Shown: piece by piece, positions 53,488 through 61,774 of the stretch
Layout of the letters: every line of letters starts with the position of its first letter
Position numbering within the stretch: the first letter of the stretch is position 1
The notes under the pieces: generated by a model
Databases searched by the model: none
The model's input: only the letters and a program-made list of their open reading frames with translations
What the model was told of the DNA's origin: nothing
Program-made: the position numbers and the translations under genes
Assembly: GCF_038446955.1 (NCBI RefSeq)
Contig: NZ_CP151803.1
Coordinates: 5,394,001-5,458,000 of the forward strand
Direction: 5' to 3'
DNA length: 64,000 bases
Origin: Pedobacter sp. FW305-3-2-15-E-R2A2
Lineage (GTDB): Bacteria; Bacteroidota; Bacteroidia; Sphingobacteriales; Sphingobacteriaceae

Positions 53488-54654
53488 ATGAAAAAAGTCA
53501 AAATTACTTTATTAGGGGTGCTACTAATAACGTTAGTCAGTTGTAAAAAAGCTGAAAAGATTGAAATTGAAAGACCAACAGACAGAATGGTAAGTACTTT
53601 AGCTGGTACCGGGGCGAGTACATTTGGAGATGGAACCGGGTTGCAGGCGAGTTTTAGTAACCCTCAAAAAATTGCTATCGATGAAGCAGGTAACATCTAC
53701 CTTGCAGACCAGAGAAATCACAGAATTCGGAAAATAACCCAGCAAGGCGTTGTGACTACCGTAGCAGGAAGTGGCGAGCAAGGTTATGCCGATGGCAATG
53801 GGATCAGTGCCCAATTTAGCTCTCCAACTGGTATCGCTGTAGATGGAAGTGGAAATCTGTACATCGCAGATAGTGGTAATAATTGTATTAGAAAAATTAC
53901 GTCTTCAGGAGTAGTCAGCACCCTGGCTGGTATGGGAGGAACATCCAATGGTTTTATGGATGGTACTGGAACTGACGCAAGGTTTAACTATCCATATGCT
54001 CTTACATTAGACAAATCGAATAACATATTTGTTGCTGACTTAAACAACAACAGAATAAGAAAAGTTACACCCGCCGGAGTGGTAACCACCTATGTGGGTA
54101 ATGGGGCTTCGTATTTTCAGGATGGTACACTTGAAACTGCAACAATGTACAACCCAGTTTCATTAATTTTCGATCCATCAGGAAACCTATACGTAGGACA
54201 GTCCTGGTTTATAAGGAAAATTACCCCTCAGGGAAAAGTATCTCTTTTTGCAGGTAATCCCGATGACAACAGAGGTTTTGGTTATGTCGACGGTGCAGGT
54301 ATTGCATCAAAATTTTATTATGTATATGGACTTGCTACTGATCAAAAAGGAAATCTTTACGCAGCAGACAGTGATAACAATGTTGTCCGAAAAATTACTC
54401 CGGATGGCATTGTATCCACTCATGCAGGCAGCCAATATCTTATTTTAGATGCGAACTCAAATCGATACAAAGATGGACCGGCAGCTAGTGCCTACTTTAC
54501 CAGACCTCAGGGTATTGCTGTTGACAAAGAAGGAAATATTTTTGTTACTGACAACGATGGCCACCGACTTAGAAAAATCAGCGAGGTACCAATCCCTGAG
54601 TCACCTGATGAAATAGCCCGCAAAAACTGGAACAACCCACAAGGCTGGAAATAA
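53488..54654 (+). CDS. NHL-repeat lipoprotein
   Basis: A 388-residue lipoprotein (MKKVKITLLGVLLITLVSC, lipobox). The mature chain is a beta-propeller of five to six NHL repeats such as NPQKIAIDEAGNIYLADQRN, SPTGIAVDGSGNLYIADSGN and RPQGIAVDKEGNIFVTDNDG, each followed by HRLRKI or NCIRKI and a 'V-S-T-L-A-G' strand. These propellers usually bind proteins or carbohydrates. Position after the redoxin (14-bp gap) places it in the susCD transcript. Confidence 0.92.
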   Translation: MKKVKITLLGVLLITLVSCKKAEKIEIERPTDRMVSTLAGTGASTFGDGTGLQASFSNPQKIAIDEAGNIYLADQRNHRIRKITQQGVVTTVAGSGEQGYADGNGISAQFSSPTGIAVDGSGNLYIADSGNNCIRKITSSGVVSTLAGMGGTSNGFMDGTGTDARFNYPYALTLDKSNNIFVADLNNNRIRKVTPAGVVTTYVGNGASYFQDGTLETATMYNPVSLIFDPSGNLYVGQSWFIRKITPQGKVSLFAGNPDDNRGFGYVDGAGIASKFYYVYGLATDQKGNLYAADSDNNVVRKITPDGIVSTHAGSQYLILDANSNRYKDGPAASAYFTRPQGIAVDKEGNIFVTDNDGHRLRKISEVPIPESPDEIARKNWNNPQGWK

Positions 54655-54695
54655 AATTACAATAACCGACTTTAAATCCTAAACCAAATCAAAAA

Positions 54696-55238
54696 ATGAA
54701 AAAAACAATACTAGCAATCGCCTTGTTTGCAGCCACCTCCATGACTGTAATGGCACAGAATATAAATAACAAACCTCTTTCCGATAGCACTTTGTATAAA
54801 ATGAAAGGCAAATTCAGACTTTCCATTGGAATGGATGAAGGAATTCCTGTTGGGATGATTTCAAAATACTCCTCTTTCGTAATGGGCGGATCAGTTCAGG
54901 GAGAATACCTTCCATTAAAAGAACTTGGTATTACATTAAGCGCCAATTACCTCTATTATCTTGGAAAAGATGGTGAGGCCGGTTTATCCATGCTTCCTGT
55001 TATGGGGGGGGCAAACTTTTACATTACACCCAGAGTTTTCCTTTCCGGACAACTTGGAGCCGCATGGCACATTAGCAGTGACAGTGAAAAAGACACCTAC
55101 TTCACCTATGCCCAAGGCATTGGTTTTATGGCTTCAAAACGCATTAGCCTTCTTGCGAAATATGAAGGAATCAATGTTGGCCCTTCAAAGACCTACTCTT
55201 TTGCCGGTCTCAGGGTCGCTTATAATTTTTATAAATAG
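54696..55238 (+). CDS. Outer-membrane beta-barrel protein
   Basis: A 180-residue protein with signal peptide MKKTILAIALFAATSMTVMA. Alternating strands (FRLSIGMDEGIPVGMISKY, MGGSVQGEYLPLKELGITLS, ARVF-type and FLSGQLGAAWHISS) and a C-terminal strand FAGLRVAYNFYK indicate an eight-stranded barrel. The length suits OmpW/OmpX-like barrels. It ends at a strong hairpin. It is the last gene of the susCD group. Confidence 0.8.
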   Translation: MKKTILAIALFAATSMTVMAQNINNKPLSDSTLYKMKGKFRLSIGMDEGIPVGMISKYSSFVMGGSVQGEYLPLKELGITLSANYLYYLGKDGEAGLSMLPVMGGANFYITPRVFLSGQLGAAWHISSDSEKDTYFTYAQGIGFMASKRISLLAKYEGINVGPSKTYSFAGLRVAYNFYK

Positions 55239-55264
55239 AAAATAACACTTAATACGCTCTCAAT

Positions 55265-55305
55265 AACCATGGGGTTTGCAGATGCCAACTGCCCCCATGG
55301 TTTTA
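55265..55305 (+). terminator. Rho-independent terminator of the susCD group
   Basis: AACCATGGGG (55265-55274) and CCCCATGGTT (55293-55302) pair over 10 bp; TTTTAA follows. Confidence 0.8.
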
Positions 55306-55316
55306 ACGCTCTCGTT

Positions 55317-55616
55317 ATGAAAAATATCATTATTAAAAACATACACAGCTATAAACATGAGCGTATACAAGTCATTGGTCCAGCATGCGGTGGACTATTT
55401 AATTGGTATGTCGGAATTTTCCCTACTTCTACCTATATCTGGTTCTACAATCAGGCATTTCCCGCCACAAGAAGAACCAATCTGGACGTAACGAATCAAC
55501 CTATTGTCTATGAGTCTCGAGATTCATCTGCAAGCCCTTTTGGGTCTGCAAGTCCAGTGTTTAGAAGTCAATTTCGTCATCCAATTGAGGTTCACCGCAG
55601 CATGGACCTAATATAG
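55317..55616 (+). CDS. Small hypothetical protein (99 residues)
   Basis: The ATG at 55317 gives MKNIIIKNIHSYKHERIQV and a chain rich in aromatic residues (FNWYVGIFPTSTYIWFYNQ) with a C-terminal basic stretch. No family or signal peptide is recognised. It begins only 12 bp after the terminator, so its promoter position is unclear; it precedes the GH78-like fragment by 34 bp. A remnant of a longer gene cannot be excluded. Confidence 0.35.
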   Translation: MKNIIIKNIHSYKHERIQVIGPACGGLFNWYVGIFPTSTYIWFYNQAFPATRRTNLDVTNQPIVYESRDSSASPFGSASPVFRSQFRHPIEVHRSMDLI

Positions 55617-55650
55617 ATAGCAACGAAATGAAACTTTAATTCTGAAACAT

Positions 55651-56949
55651 ATGCATGGAATGACAATAGGTTATCCCTTAAAAGTAACGGCCACATTTAA
55701 GTGTAATGACCAGACACTAAAAAGAATGTGGACCCTTGGATGCCGACGTATCCAGCACGCAGCAGCCCAAATCTGCTACAATACACCATACCACGAGCAG
55801 TTACAATATACAGGTGATACCCGTATTCAGGGTCTGACCGCCCTATATCTTTCCGGAGAAGATCGTTTAATGAAAAAAGCAATTCTGGATTTCTATCATT
55901 CCCGTTCGGCCAAACAACTGACAAACGGTGCTCCTCCTGCCAACTATGTAAAGATCATTCCAACTTTTTCTCTTTTCTGGATCTCCATGATCTATGATTA
56001 TTGGATGCATAAAAAAGACGATGATTTCATGATCCAGTTCCTACCAACCATTCAGGGAATCCTGGATTGGTATGATCGACAGCTGAAGGGTGATCAGGAA
56101 ATGATCGGGGCTATGAAATGGTGGAATATTATTGACTTTAACCGATTCAACGGATGGGGAAAAAGTCCCGATCCAGAAAGTGCCAGCTCCGCTATTGTTT
56201 CACTTCAATATGCTTATACGCTAAAACAAGCTGCAAAACTTTTTACCGCCTTCGGGAACCCGGATCGGGGAAAAAGATATGTTAATCTGGCAGAGAAAAT
56301 CAATGATGACATCATGAAGTTATGTTTTAATGATGAAAAAGCACTAATGGCTGACACACCGGAAAAAACAACGTATAGTCAGCTTGCGAACATCTGGGCA
56401 ATTCTCAGCGGTGCCGTTGAAGACAAAAAAGCAAAAAAAGTGATGATTCATTCCTTATATGATAAATCAATCGCGCAAGCGACCTTCTTCTACAAATCGT
56501 ATTTAACTCAGGCTTTAAAGAAAACCGGACTTCAGGATCAATATTATTCGCAGCTCAAACCATGGGAGCGAACATTAGACCCTGAGTTAAAAACCGTTAC
56601 TGAGCGTATTGAACCTGAATATCCTGAGCGTAATGAATGGAGCGCGCAGCCAGGTTATGATTTTTTGGCTACCATTTGCGGCATTACCTCTGTTGCACCT
56701 GCTTTTAAACGTGTTCAGATCCAACCTGCAATAGGTTCCTTAATGGAAGTAGAAGGCACAATGTCTCATCCTGAGGGACCAATCATTGTAAAATATAGAA
56801 GAATAGGAAAAACCGGCATCCGTGCTGAAATAGACATTCCAGAAAGTCTTCAGGGAGATTTTGTATGGGATGGTAAAATGTTTTTATTGCGTGGTGGAAA
56901 GCAAACCATAGAATGTTCGGCAGTGAGGGAACTGATGCATGAATACTAA
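55651..56949 (+). CDS. Alpha-L-rhamnosidase-like (GH78) catalytic domain, N-terminally short
   Basis: A 432-residue six-hairpin domain. YNTPYHEQLQYTGDTRIQGL matches the GH78 motif PYYEQLQYVGDTRIQ. IPTFSLFWISMIYDYWM is the next conserved block, and the C-terminal beta-sandwich VAPAFKRVQIQPAIGSLMEVEG is present. The proteins of this family usually have 700-1000 residues with N-terminal sandwiches before the hairpin domain; these are absent, as is a signal peptide. The catalytic residues of GH78 cannot be checked without alignment. It overlaps the start of the next gene by 11 bp, so both are co-expressed. Confidence 0.75.
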   Translation: MHGMTIGYPLKVTATFKCNDQTLKRMWTLGCRRIQHAAAQICYNTPYHEQLQYTGDTRIQGLTALYLSGEDRLMKKAILDFYHSRSAKQLTNGAPPANYVKIIPTFSLFWISMIYDYWMHKKDDDFMIQFLPTIQGILDWYDRQLKGDQEMIGAMKWWNIIDFNRFNGWGKSPDPESASSAIVSLQYAYTLKQAAKLFTAFGNPDRGKRYVNLAEKINDDIMKLCFNDEKALMADTPEKTTYSQLANIWAILSGAVEDKKAKKVMIHSLYDKSIAQATFFYKSYLTQALKKTGLQDQYYSQLKPWERTLDPELKTVTERIEPEYPERNEWSAQPGYDFLATICGITSVAPAFKRVQIQPAIGSLMEVEGTMSHPEGPIIVKYRRIGKTGIRAEIDIPESLQGDFVWDGKMFLLRGGKQTIECSAVRELMHEY

Positions 56950-58144
56950 GCCACTCGTTTCCTGCGTCATGATTGTTACAGGCGATTTTGAATTACTCGT
57001 AAGTGGAATTAGTTATTTTCTGGATCAGGATTATTCAAATTTAGAACTAGTCATGATACAGTGCGGTGGAGATTCAGTAGAATCATTAATTCCACACTGC
57101 CCAAGAATCCATTTTATTTATCAATCGGATCCGGCAACATCGGCCAAATCACGAAATATGGCCTGCACACAAACAAATGGAGATATTATTATTCATTGGA
57201 ATGAAGCGACCTATTATACTGAAGACTGGATCAGCCGCCAGGTGAATGCGCTTAAGGCCTCCGGAGCGGATATCTGTGGTCTAAATAAAACTACGGAACT
57301 GGATTCCTGGTCCGAATTACAGGAAAAGCAAATAGAAAACCCGGATGAAACGGTCAGCTGGATAACTGGTTCAACCTTATGTTACTGGAAAAAGCTATGG
57401 ACAGCTTATCCATTTAAAGCATCACAAACAGATGTAAACACAGATTTCATTCTCAATTCAGGAGGAAAAGTTTATGCTCATCACTATTCAAAGGGGTATA
57501 GGGGTCAGGCAGATCTTATTCCAATCCCAAATAAATGCACTTTATTACCCTTAGTATCCTGTATTATGACCACCAGAAATTCGACAATGTTGGTTCCGTT
57601 TATGCTTCATTGTTTCCTTTGCCAGGATTATCCAAATGTAGAACTCATTATTATAGACGACGGCATTATTGCTGCCCCTGAGTTAATTTTGCATTGTCCA
57701 AATACGAGATATTTTTTTCTTGAGGGCAGGGAAACGAACGGAGCAAAAAAGAATATCGCCTGTAGTCAATCTAATGGAAGCATCATTCTTCATTGGGATG
57801 ACCAGGACTGGTATGCCCACGATTGGATCAAATATCAGGTAACCGCATTATTAACTTCTGGCGCGGATATGTCAGGACTGAATCTGGTTCAAACCTACTC
57901 GATGCCCAATCAAAAATCTATGACAACAGAAAAAAGCTCTTGGCTATATGAGGGGACGATGATCTATTGGAAATCCGTTTGGGAAAATAAAAAGTTTAAT
58001 ACACTTAAAACGGGAGAAAGTGAGGATTTCCAACAACAACCGGGGCTCAAAATTATTGCCCATGACTATATAGCAGGTTTTAATACGAACACCTATGTAA
58101 AAAACCAGGACCGCCAGTTACCTGATGATCCATTAATGAATTAA
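56939..58144 (+). CDS. Double GT2 glycosyltransferase with a first domain that lost its metal site
   Basis: A 401-residue protein made of two type B-like GT2 domains in tandem. Domain 1 (1-200): KPLVSCVMIVTGDFELLVS, YSNLELVMIQCGG, DIIIHWNEATYYTEDW; the DDDDWY site is gone. Domain 2 (203-401): LPLVSCIMTTRNSTMLVPF, YPNVELIIIDDG, SIILHWDDQDWYAHDW, which keeps Asp at three of the four positions. Fusion of an inactive and a nearly intact copy recalls the pseudoenzyme at 36434. Its 3' end overlaps the next convergent gene by 12 bp. Confidence 0.82.
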   Translation: MNTKPLVSCVMIVTGDFELLVSGISYFLDQDYSNLELVMIQCGGDSVESLIPHCPRIHFIYQSDPATSAKSRNMACTQTNGDIIIHWNEATYYTEDWISRQVNALKASGADICGLNKTTELDSWSELQEKQIENPDETVSWITGSTLCYWKKLWTAYPFKASQTDVNTDFILNSGGKVYAHHYSKGYRGQADLIPIPNKCTLLPLVSCIMTTRNSTMLVPFMLHCFLCQDYPNVELIIIDDGIIAAPELILHCPNTRYFFLEGRETNGAKKNIACSQSNGSIILHWDDQDWYAHDWIKYQVTALLTSGADMSGLNLVQTYSMPNQKSMTTEKSSWLYEGTMIYWKSVWENKKFNTLKTGESEDFQQQPGLKIIAHDYIAGFNTNTYVKNQDRQLPDDPLMN

Positions 58145-58513
58145 TGCATCCCTTTTTATTAAAGCTGCATTTATTGCAGCTTTTTTATTGCGGGCAAATA
58201 GATACACGGAAATAGTCCCGTCATCTCTTTTCACCACCTCTTCAAAGGCAAGTTCTGTATCCTCAATACTGAATAAGCTGATCACCTCTAAAGGCTTTCT
58301 ACTCTGCTCATCAAAGTTCACCAGATAAGGAATTCTTTCCTTATCACAAATAAAGTCCGGATTAAACGCAACTTCCATCACCTTTAACTTTTCATTTTTT
58401 GAAAACCTCTTTCTAAAAGCTTCTACTTTTTCCTTCGAGTCAAACACAGCCTCTATGTCATGAACATGCTCATAATCTCCATAGAAGACGATGTAAACCT
58501 TATGATCCCTCAT
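58133..58513 (-). CDS. Hypothetical protein (126 residues)
   Basis: The cytoplasmic 126-residue protein MRDHKVYIVFYGDYEHVHDI onward has the layout of a small alpha-beta domain with repeating Glu/Lys (AVFDSKEKVEAFRKRFSKN). I do not recognise the family. It is convergent with the double GT2 gene and overlaps it by 12 bp. The gene is likely real because the frame extends with normal composition and an ATG start. Confidence 0.55.
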   Translation of the reverse strand: MRDHKVYIVFYGDYEHVHDIEAVFDSKEKVEAFRKRFSKNEKLKVMEVAFNPDFICDKERIPYLVNFDEQSRKPLEVISLFSIEDTELAFEEVVKRDDGTISVYLFARNKKAAINAALIKRDALIH

Positions 58514-58609
58514 ACAATAAAATTAAAAATCTCTGTCCCTATACAGAAAAAACTTCCCCTATTTTGAGCGCTAAGCTATATAATTAGATTAAGTTTTTTA
58601 TAAAAAAAA

Positions 58610-58654
58610 TTGCACTGTACAAAATTGTGCAACTAATTGTAAACCAATTTACAA
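58610..58654 (+). promoter_or_regulatory. Inverted repeats upstream of the Crp/Fnr-type gene
   Basis: TTGCAC (58610-58615) and GTGCAA (58627-58632) form one inverted repeat. TTGTAAA (58637-58643) and TTTACAA (58648-58654) form a second with a 4-bp gap. Both lie 125-170 bp upstream of the regulator gene and could be operator sites. Confidence 0.4.
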
Positions 58655-58778
58655 TCAGCCTGTAAACAGAGTGCAATCTGTCCGGAAGAATCAATTCAGA
58701 CAGATGGTTTTGTTATTTTAGATAACAGAAATCCAAGGGCATTTCTAAGTATTTTAATGAACCGAATAACCTTTTTAA

Positions 58779-59348
58779 ATGGAAAATGAACATTTTTTCA
58801 ATTCTCTGGCTGGCACAAACAAAACAAGTAATGAACTTAGAACTCAATTCTATAAAATGGTGGAAAAGGAAATCCACCCAAGGCACACAATCATCTTAAA
58901 TTCCGGTGAAATTTGCAATCACATTTGGTTTATTATTCAAGGGTTCGCCATGATTTATATTGAAAAGGAAGATAAGAAGATCCCTTATCAGTTCTGGGAT
59001 GAAAATGAAATTATGGTTCCGGTGAACAGTTTTTTCAAACAACTTCCGGCAGATGGCTGCATACAAGTCCTGGAGAAAAGCACATTATTGGCCATCTCCT
59101 TTAGCAACATCCAAAAACTAACAGAAGCCTTCCCTGAGTTCAATATTTTCATGTGTAATCTATTACTAAATCTCCAATATTCAGCTGAAAGGCGAGTTTT
59201 CAACCTCACTTCAATTGATCCTGGAGAGCGTTATGCACTATTGCTAAAGGAGTCTCCTTTCATCGTCAGAAAAGCTCCTGTAGAGCTTATTTCCGCTTAT
59301 CTTGGTGTTTCCAGAAAAACGCTAAACCGCATCCGGGCAAAAAAATAG
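58779..59348 (+). CDS. Crp/Fnr-family transcriptional regulator
   Basis: A 189-residue protein. Residues 15-125 form a cyclic-nucleotide-binding-like beta-roll (HTIILNSGEICNHIWFIIQG, EDKKIPYQFWDENEIMVPV). A long helix follows, then a short HTH, AERRVFNLTSIDPGERYALL and APVELISAYLGVSRKTLNRI. The effector pocket residues are not those of CRP, so the ligand is unknown. Dyad site 10 starts 11 bp after its stop, and the dyads have two-fold symmetry as expected of a Crp/Fnr dimer, so it is a candidate for the activator of all ten sites. This link is inference. Confidence 0.88.
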   Translation: MENEHFFNSLAGTNKTSNELRTQFYKMVEKEIHPRHTIILNSGEICNHIWFIIQGFAMIYIEKEDKKIPYQFWDENEIMVPVNSFFKQLPADGCIQVLEKSTLLAISFSNIQKLTEAFPEFNIFMCNLLLNLQYSAERRVFNLTSIDPGERYALLLKESPFIVRKAPVELISAYLGVSRKTLNRIRAKK

Positions 59349-59358
59349 CCCTCATTTT

Positions 59359-59404
59359 GGGACATTTGACCCTACAGGAAATCAACCTATCCACTTAACT
59401 TTAG
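59359..59404 (+). promoter_or_regulatory. Dyad operator plus -10-like box, site 10
   Basis: GGGACATTTGACCC (59359-59372), then 23 bp, then TAACTTTAG (59396). It precedes the MauE-like gene at 59441. It is far from the island, which shows the regulon is dispersed. Confidence 0.77.
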
Positions 59405-59440
59405 CTTATAATTATTTATTAACAAAATCAAATCAACCGT

Positions 59441-59854
59441 ATGAATATTTATCCATTTGTCGTCATCATTACTATTCTTCTTGTTATCATGTGGGCATAT
59501 GCTGCCATTTCAAAATTATTAAGTTTGGCAGAATTTAAAGAAGCACTCGCCACCCAGGTTTTTCCGATATGGATGGGCATGATCCTTGTCTGGGTACTGC
59601 CAATCTCGGAGTTAATCATTGTTGGGCTTTTACTTTTTCAAAAAACCCAGTTAATTGGAATGTATGCTTCATTTACATTGATGATATTATTTACATTGTA
59701 TGTTGGCGGAGCTGTTGTTAACCTTTACGAGCGTCGCCCTTGTGCATGCGGAGGATTGTTCGGCAAACTTGGATGGACAAGGCATTTCTATGTGAATATT
59801 TTCTTCACACTCATTTCCATCATTGGAATTATACTTCTGGAGTCAGGCAGATAA
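59441..59854 (+). CDS. MauE/DoxX-like membrane protein
   Basis: A 137-residue protein with four membrane segments. YERRPCACGGLFGKLGWTRHFYVN after the third segment matches the MauE family pattern with its CxCGG. MauE-like proteins are linked to disulfide formation in the periplasm in methylamine dehydrogenase maturation and in several Bacteroidota peptide-related loci. It follows site 10, so it is probably controlled with the glycosyltransferases and small Cys-containing proteins. Confidence 0.82.
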   Translation: MNIYPFVVIITILLVIMWAYAAISKLLSLAEFKEALATQVFPIWMGMILVWVLPISELIIVGLLLFQKTQLIGMYASFTLMILFTLYVGGAVVNLYERRPCACGGLFGKLGWTRHFYVNIFFTLISIIGIILLESGR

Positions 59855-59904
59855 AGCGGTCGCCGGGAAAACCTTTGTCTTCCAGGCGGCCCTTTATTAT
59901 TCGA

Positions 59905-61104
59905 TCAGAGCATGCGTTCAAAGGGATTTCTAAACTCTTCATGCTGTGTATACCTGATCAACTCCTCGTCGTTCAATAAGCAGGAATTTAACTCCTCATT
60001 GAGTTGTACTTTATCCAGGTCCTGACCTATAAATACCAATTCATTCAGACGGTCTCCAAAATATCGGTCCCATTTACCTTCAATATCATTCCGGTTATCT
60101 GCATAATCTACATAGTTAAGCCTTTCCTGTAAAGGCATACTTGCCCACCACGTACCTGCATTTTCCACTTTTAAAGAACCACCTGCCTGAGAGAAATTCA
60201 GCGCATGATCGGGCATTGGTGCCAGCCAGAACAAACCTTTGGTCCGCAGCACATTATTTGGGAAATTGACATTCAGGTAATCCCAGAGACGTTCCGGGTG
60301 GAAAGGCCGGGGAGAGCGAAAGACCGTGCTACTGATTCCATATTCTTCTGTCTCGGATTCATGCTCGCTATTTAACTCTCTGATCCATCCCGCTCCCTGT
60401 GACGATTCTTCAAAATTAAACAGGCCGGTATTCAATATTTCGGGAAGCGCCACCTTGCTGAAGGAGGTTTCTACCTGTTTTGCAGAGGGGTTCAATTTGT
60501 GGATCACCGCCCTGATGAGCTTAAGATCAGCCTCCGTAATCAAATCTGTTTTATTTAGGAGGATGACATTGGCAAACTCGATCTGATCAGTGAGCAGGTT
60601 CACAATCGTACGCCTGTCTGCACGGTCAGCTACCCAATCCCGGTCGAGCAGCAATTCGTTAGTTCCAAAATCTTTCTTAAAGTTAAAACAGTCGACCACC
60701 GTAACCATCGTATCCAATCTGCTAAACCTGCTCAAATCGATTCCCATTGCTTCATCTACATAACTGAAAGTTTGTGCTACGGGAATGGGTTCCGAAATAC
60801 CTGTACTTTCAATAATCAAATAGTCAAAGCGATCTTCCTTTGCCAGTTTTTCCACTTCCGCAATCAGATCTTCCCGAAGGGTACAACAGATACAACCATT
60901 ACTCATTTCTACCAGCTTTTCCTCCGTTCGTGATAAGGTATGCGTGTTCTCAACAGTGCGGGCATCAATATTAAGCTCACTCATGTCGTTTACAATCAAT
61001 GCTACCTTCAAATCCTCCTTATTGTGAAGAATATGGTTTAGTAAGGTGGTTTTACCGCTCCCCAGAAATCCACTGAGCACGGTAACAGGTAATAGTTTTC
61101 TCAT
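59905..61104 (-). CDS. CobW/ZNG1-type GTPase, metal chaperone
   Basis: Start at ATG 61102-61104 (MRKLLPVTVLSGFLGSGKTT) is preferred to an upstream one, which would add 17 non-family residues. About 399 residues. G3E family P-loop GFLGSGKTTLLNH, the metal-binding CxCC in SNGCICCTLRED, the ESTGISEP motif and NKTDL are all present. The C-terminal CobW domain (FHPERLWDYLN) follows. These GTPases deliver zinc to proteins under zinc limitation. It is divergent from the MerC-like gene across two dyads. Confidence 0.93.
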   Translation of the reverse strand: MRKLLPVTVLSGFLGSGKTTLLNHILHNKEDLKVALIVNDMSELNIDARTVENTHTLSRTEEKLVEMSNGCICCTLREDLIAEVEKLAKEDRFDYLIIESTGISEPIPVAQTFSYVDEAMGIDLSRFSRLDTMVTVVDCFNFKKDFGTNELLLDRDWVADRADRRTIVNLLTDQIEFANVILLNKTDLITEADLKLIRAVIHKLNPSAKQVETSFSKVALPEILNTGLFNFEESSQGAGWIRELNSEHESETEEYGISSTVFRSPRPFHPERLWDYLNVNFPNNVLRTKGLFWLAPMPDHALNFSQAGGSLKVENAGTWWASMPLQERLNYVDYADNRNDIEGKWDRYFGDRLNELVFIGQDLDKVQLNEELNSCLLNDEELIRYTQHEEFRNPFERML

Positions 61105-61110
61105 ATAATT

Positions 61111-61161
61111 GCAATTAAGTTGCAAATATACATCGCAATATTTCAAATGCAACAATATTGC
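61111..61161. promoter_or_regulatory. Candidate Zur-type operators (two GCAA-N5-TTGC dyads)
   Basis: GCAATTAAGTTGC (61111-61123) and GCAACAATATTGC (61149-61161) are two copies of the dyad GCAA-N5-TTGC in the 91-bp divergent region between the metallochaperone gene and the MerC-like gene. They are 38 bp apart (centre to centre). Binding by Zur is inferred from the genes around it. Confidence 0.6.
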
Positions 61162-61195
61162 TTTTATATTTGTAACTCAATAGTTCATACGCTTT

Positions 61196-61594
61196 ATGTT
61201 TAAAAATTCCAAGATGAAACCTTTATTAAGATCCAGCCGTTTAGATCAGGTAGGTATGACCGCCTCCATAGCTTGTGCTATCCACTGTGCCGCCCTTCCA
61301 TTTCTCATTACCACCTTACCCTTATGGGGTTTAAGCTTCCTTGCCCATAGCTGGGTGGAAGTGAGCATGATCTGTATTTCCCTGCTCATTGGTACCTGGT
61401 CATTGGCCCGCTCCTATCCCAAACATAAAAAAGAGCTTCCTGTCCTGGTTCTCATCCTCGGCTTTGCCTTAATAGGCTGCGGCCATTACCTCATCACCGA
61501 TCTGGAAGCCATTTTAATTCCTCTGGGTGGATTCACCATTGCCGCAGCACACCTGATCAACTGGCGCTATACCCGCAGTTGTACACATCAATAA
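61196..61594 (+). CDS. MerC-domain membrane protein
   Basis: A 132-residue protein with four membrane segments. DQVGMTASIACAIHCAALPF contains the Cys pair typical of the MerC family (CAIHC), and the C-terminus is CTHQ. MerC proteins transport mercury and other thiophilic ions; in Bacteroidota they often sit beside zinc genes, so zinc is a reasonable substrate. The start could also be a second ATG seven codons in (MKPLLRSSRLD). Confidence 0.88.
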   Translation: MFKNSKMKPLLRSSRLDQVGMTASIACAIHCAALPFLITTLPLWGLSFLAHSWVEVSMICISLLIGTWSLARSYPKHKKELPVLVLILGFALIGCGHYLITDLEAILIPLGGFTIAAAHLINWRYTRSCTHQ

Positions 61595-61633
61595 TTTAAA
61601 TGAATGCAGTAGCAAAGACTTTACACACATCAC

Positions 61634-61774
61634 ATGAACAAGAAACTTATATTTGGTTTATTTTTGCTTTTTGTAAGCATGATCAACCCTGGTTGTAATC
61701 ATACACAAATGGATAGCAAACAGCTATACCTGAAATATGTAAAAAGCCGCATGATAAATAGCAAACATTTATGA
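61634..61774 (+). CDS. Tiny lipoprotein (46 residues)
   Basis: A short frame from ATG 61634 to TGA 61774. It encodes MNKKLIFGLFLLFVSMINPG and then a lipobox Cys at residue 21, followed by NHTQMDSKQLYLKYVKSRM. It would be exported and lipid-anchored. Its stop overlaps the ATG of the ATPase gene (ATGA), so it is coupled to the transporter. The function is unknown. Confidence 0.6.
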   Translation: MNKKLIFGLFLLFVSMINPGCNHTQMDSKQLYLKYVKSRMINSKHL

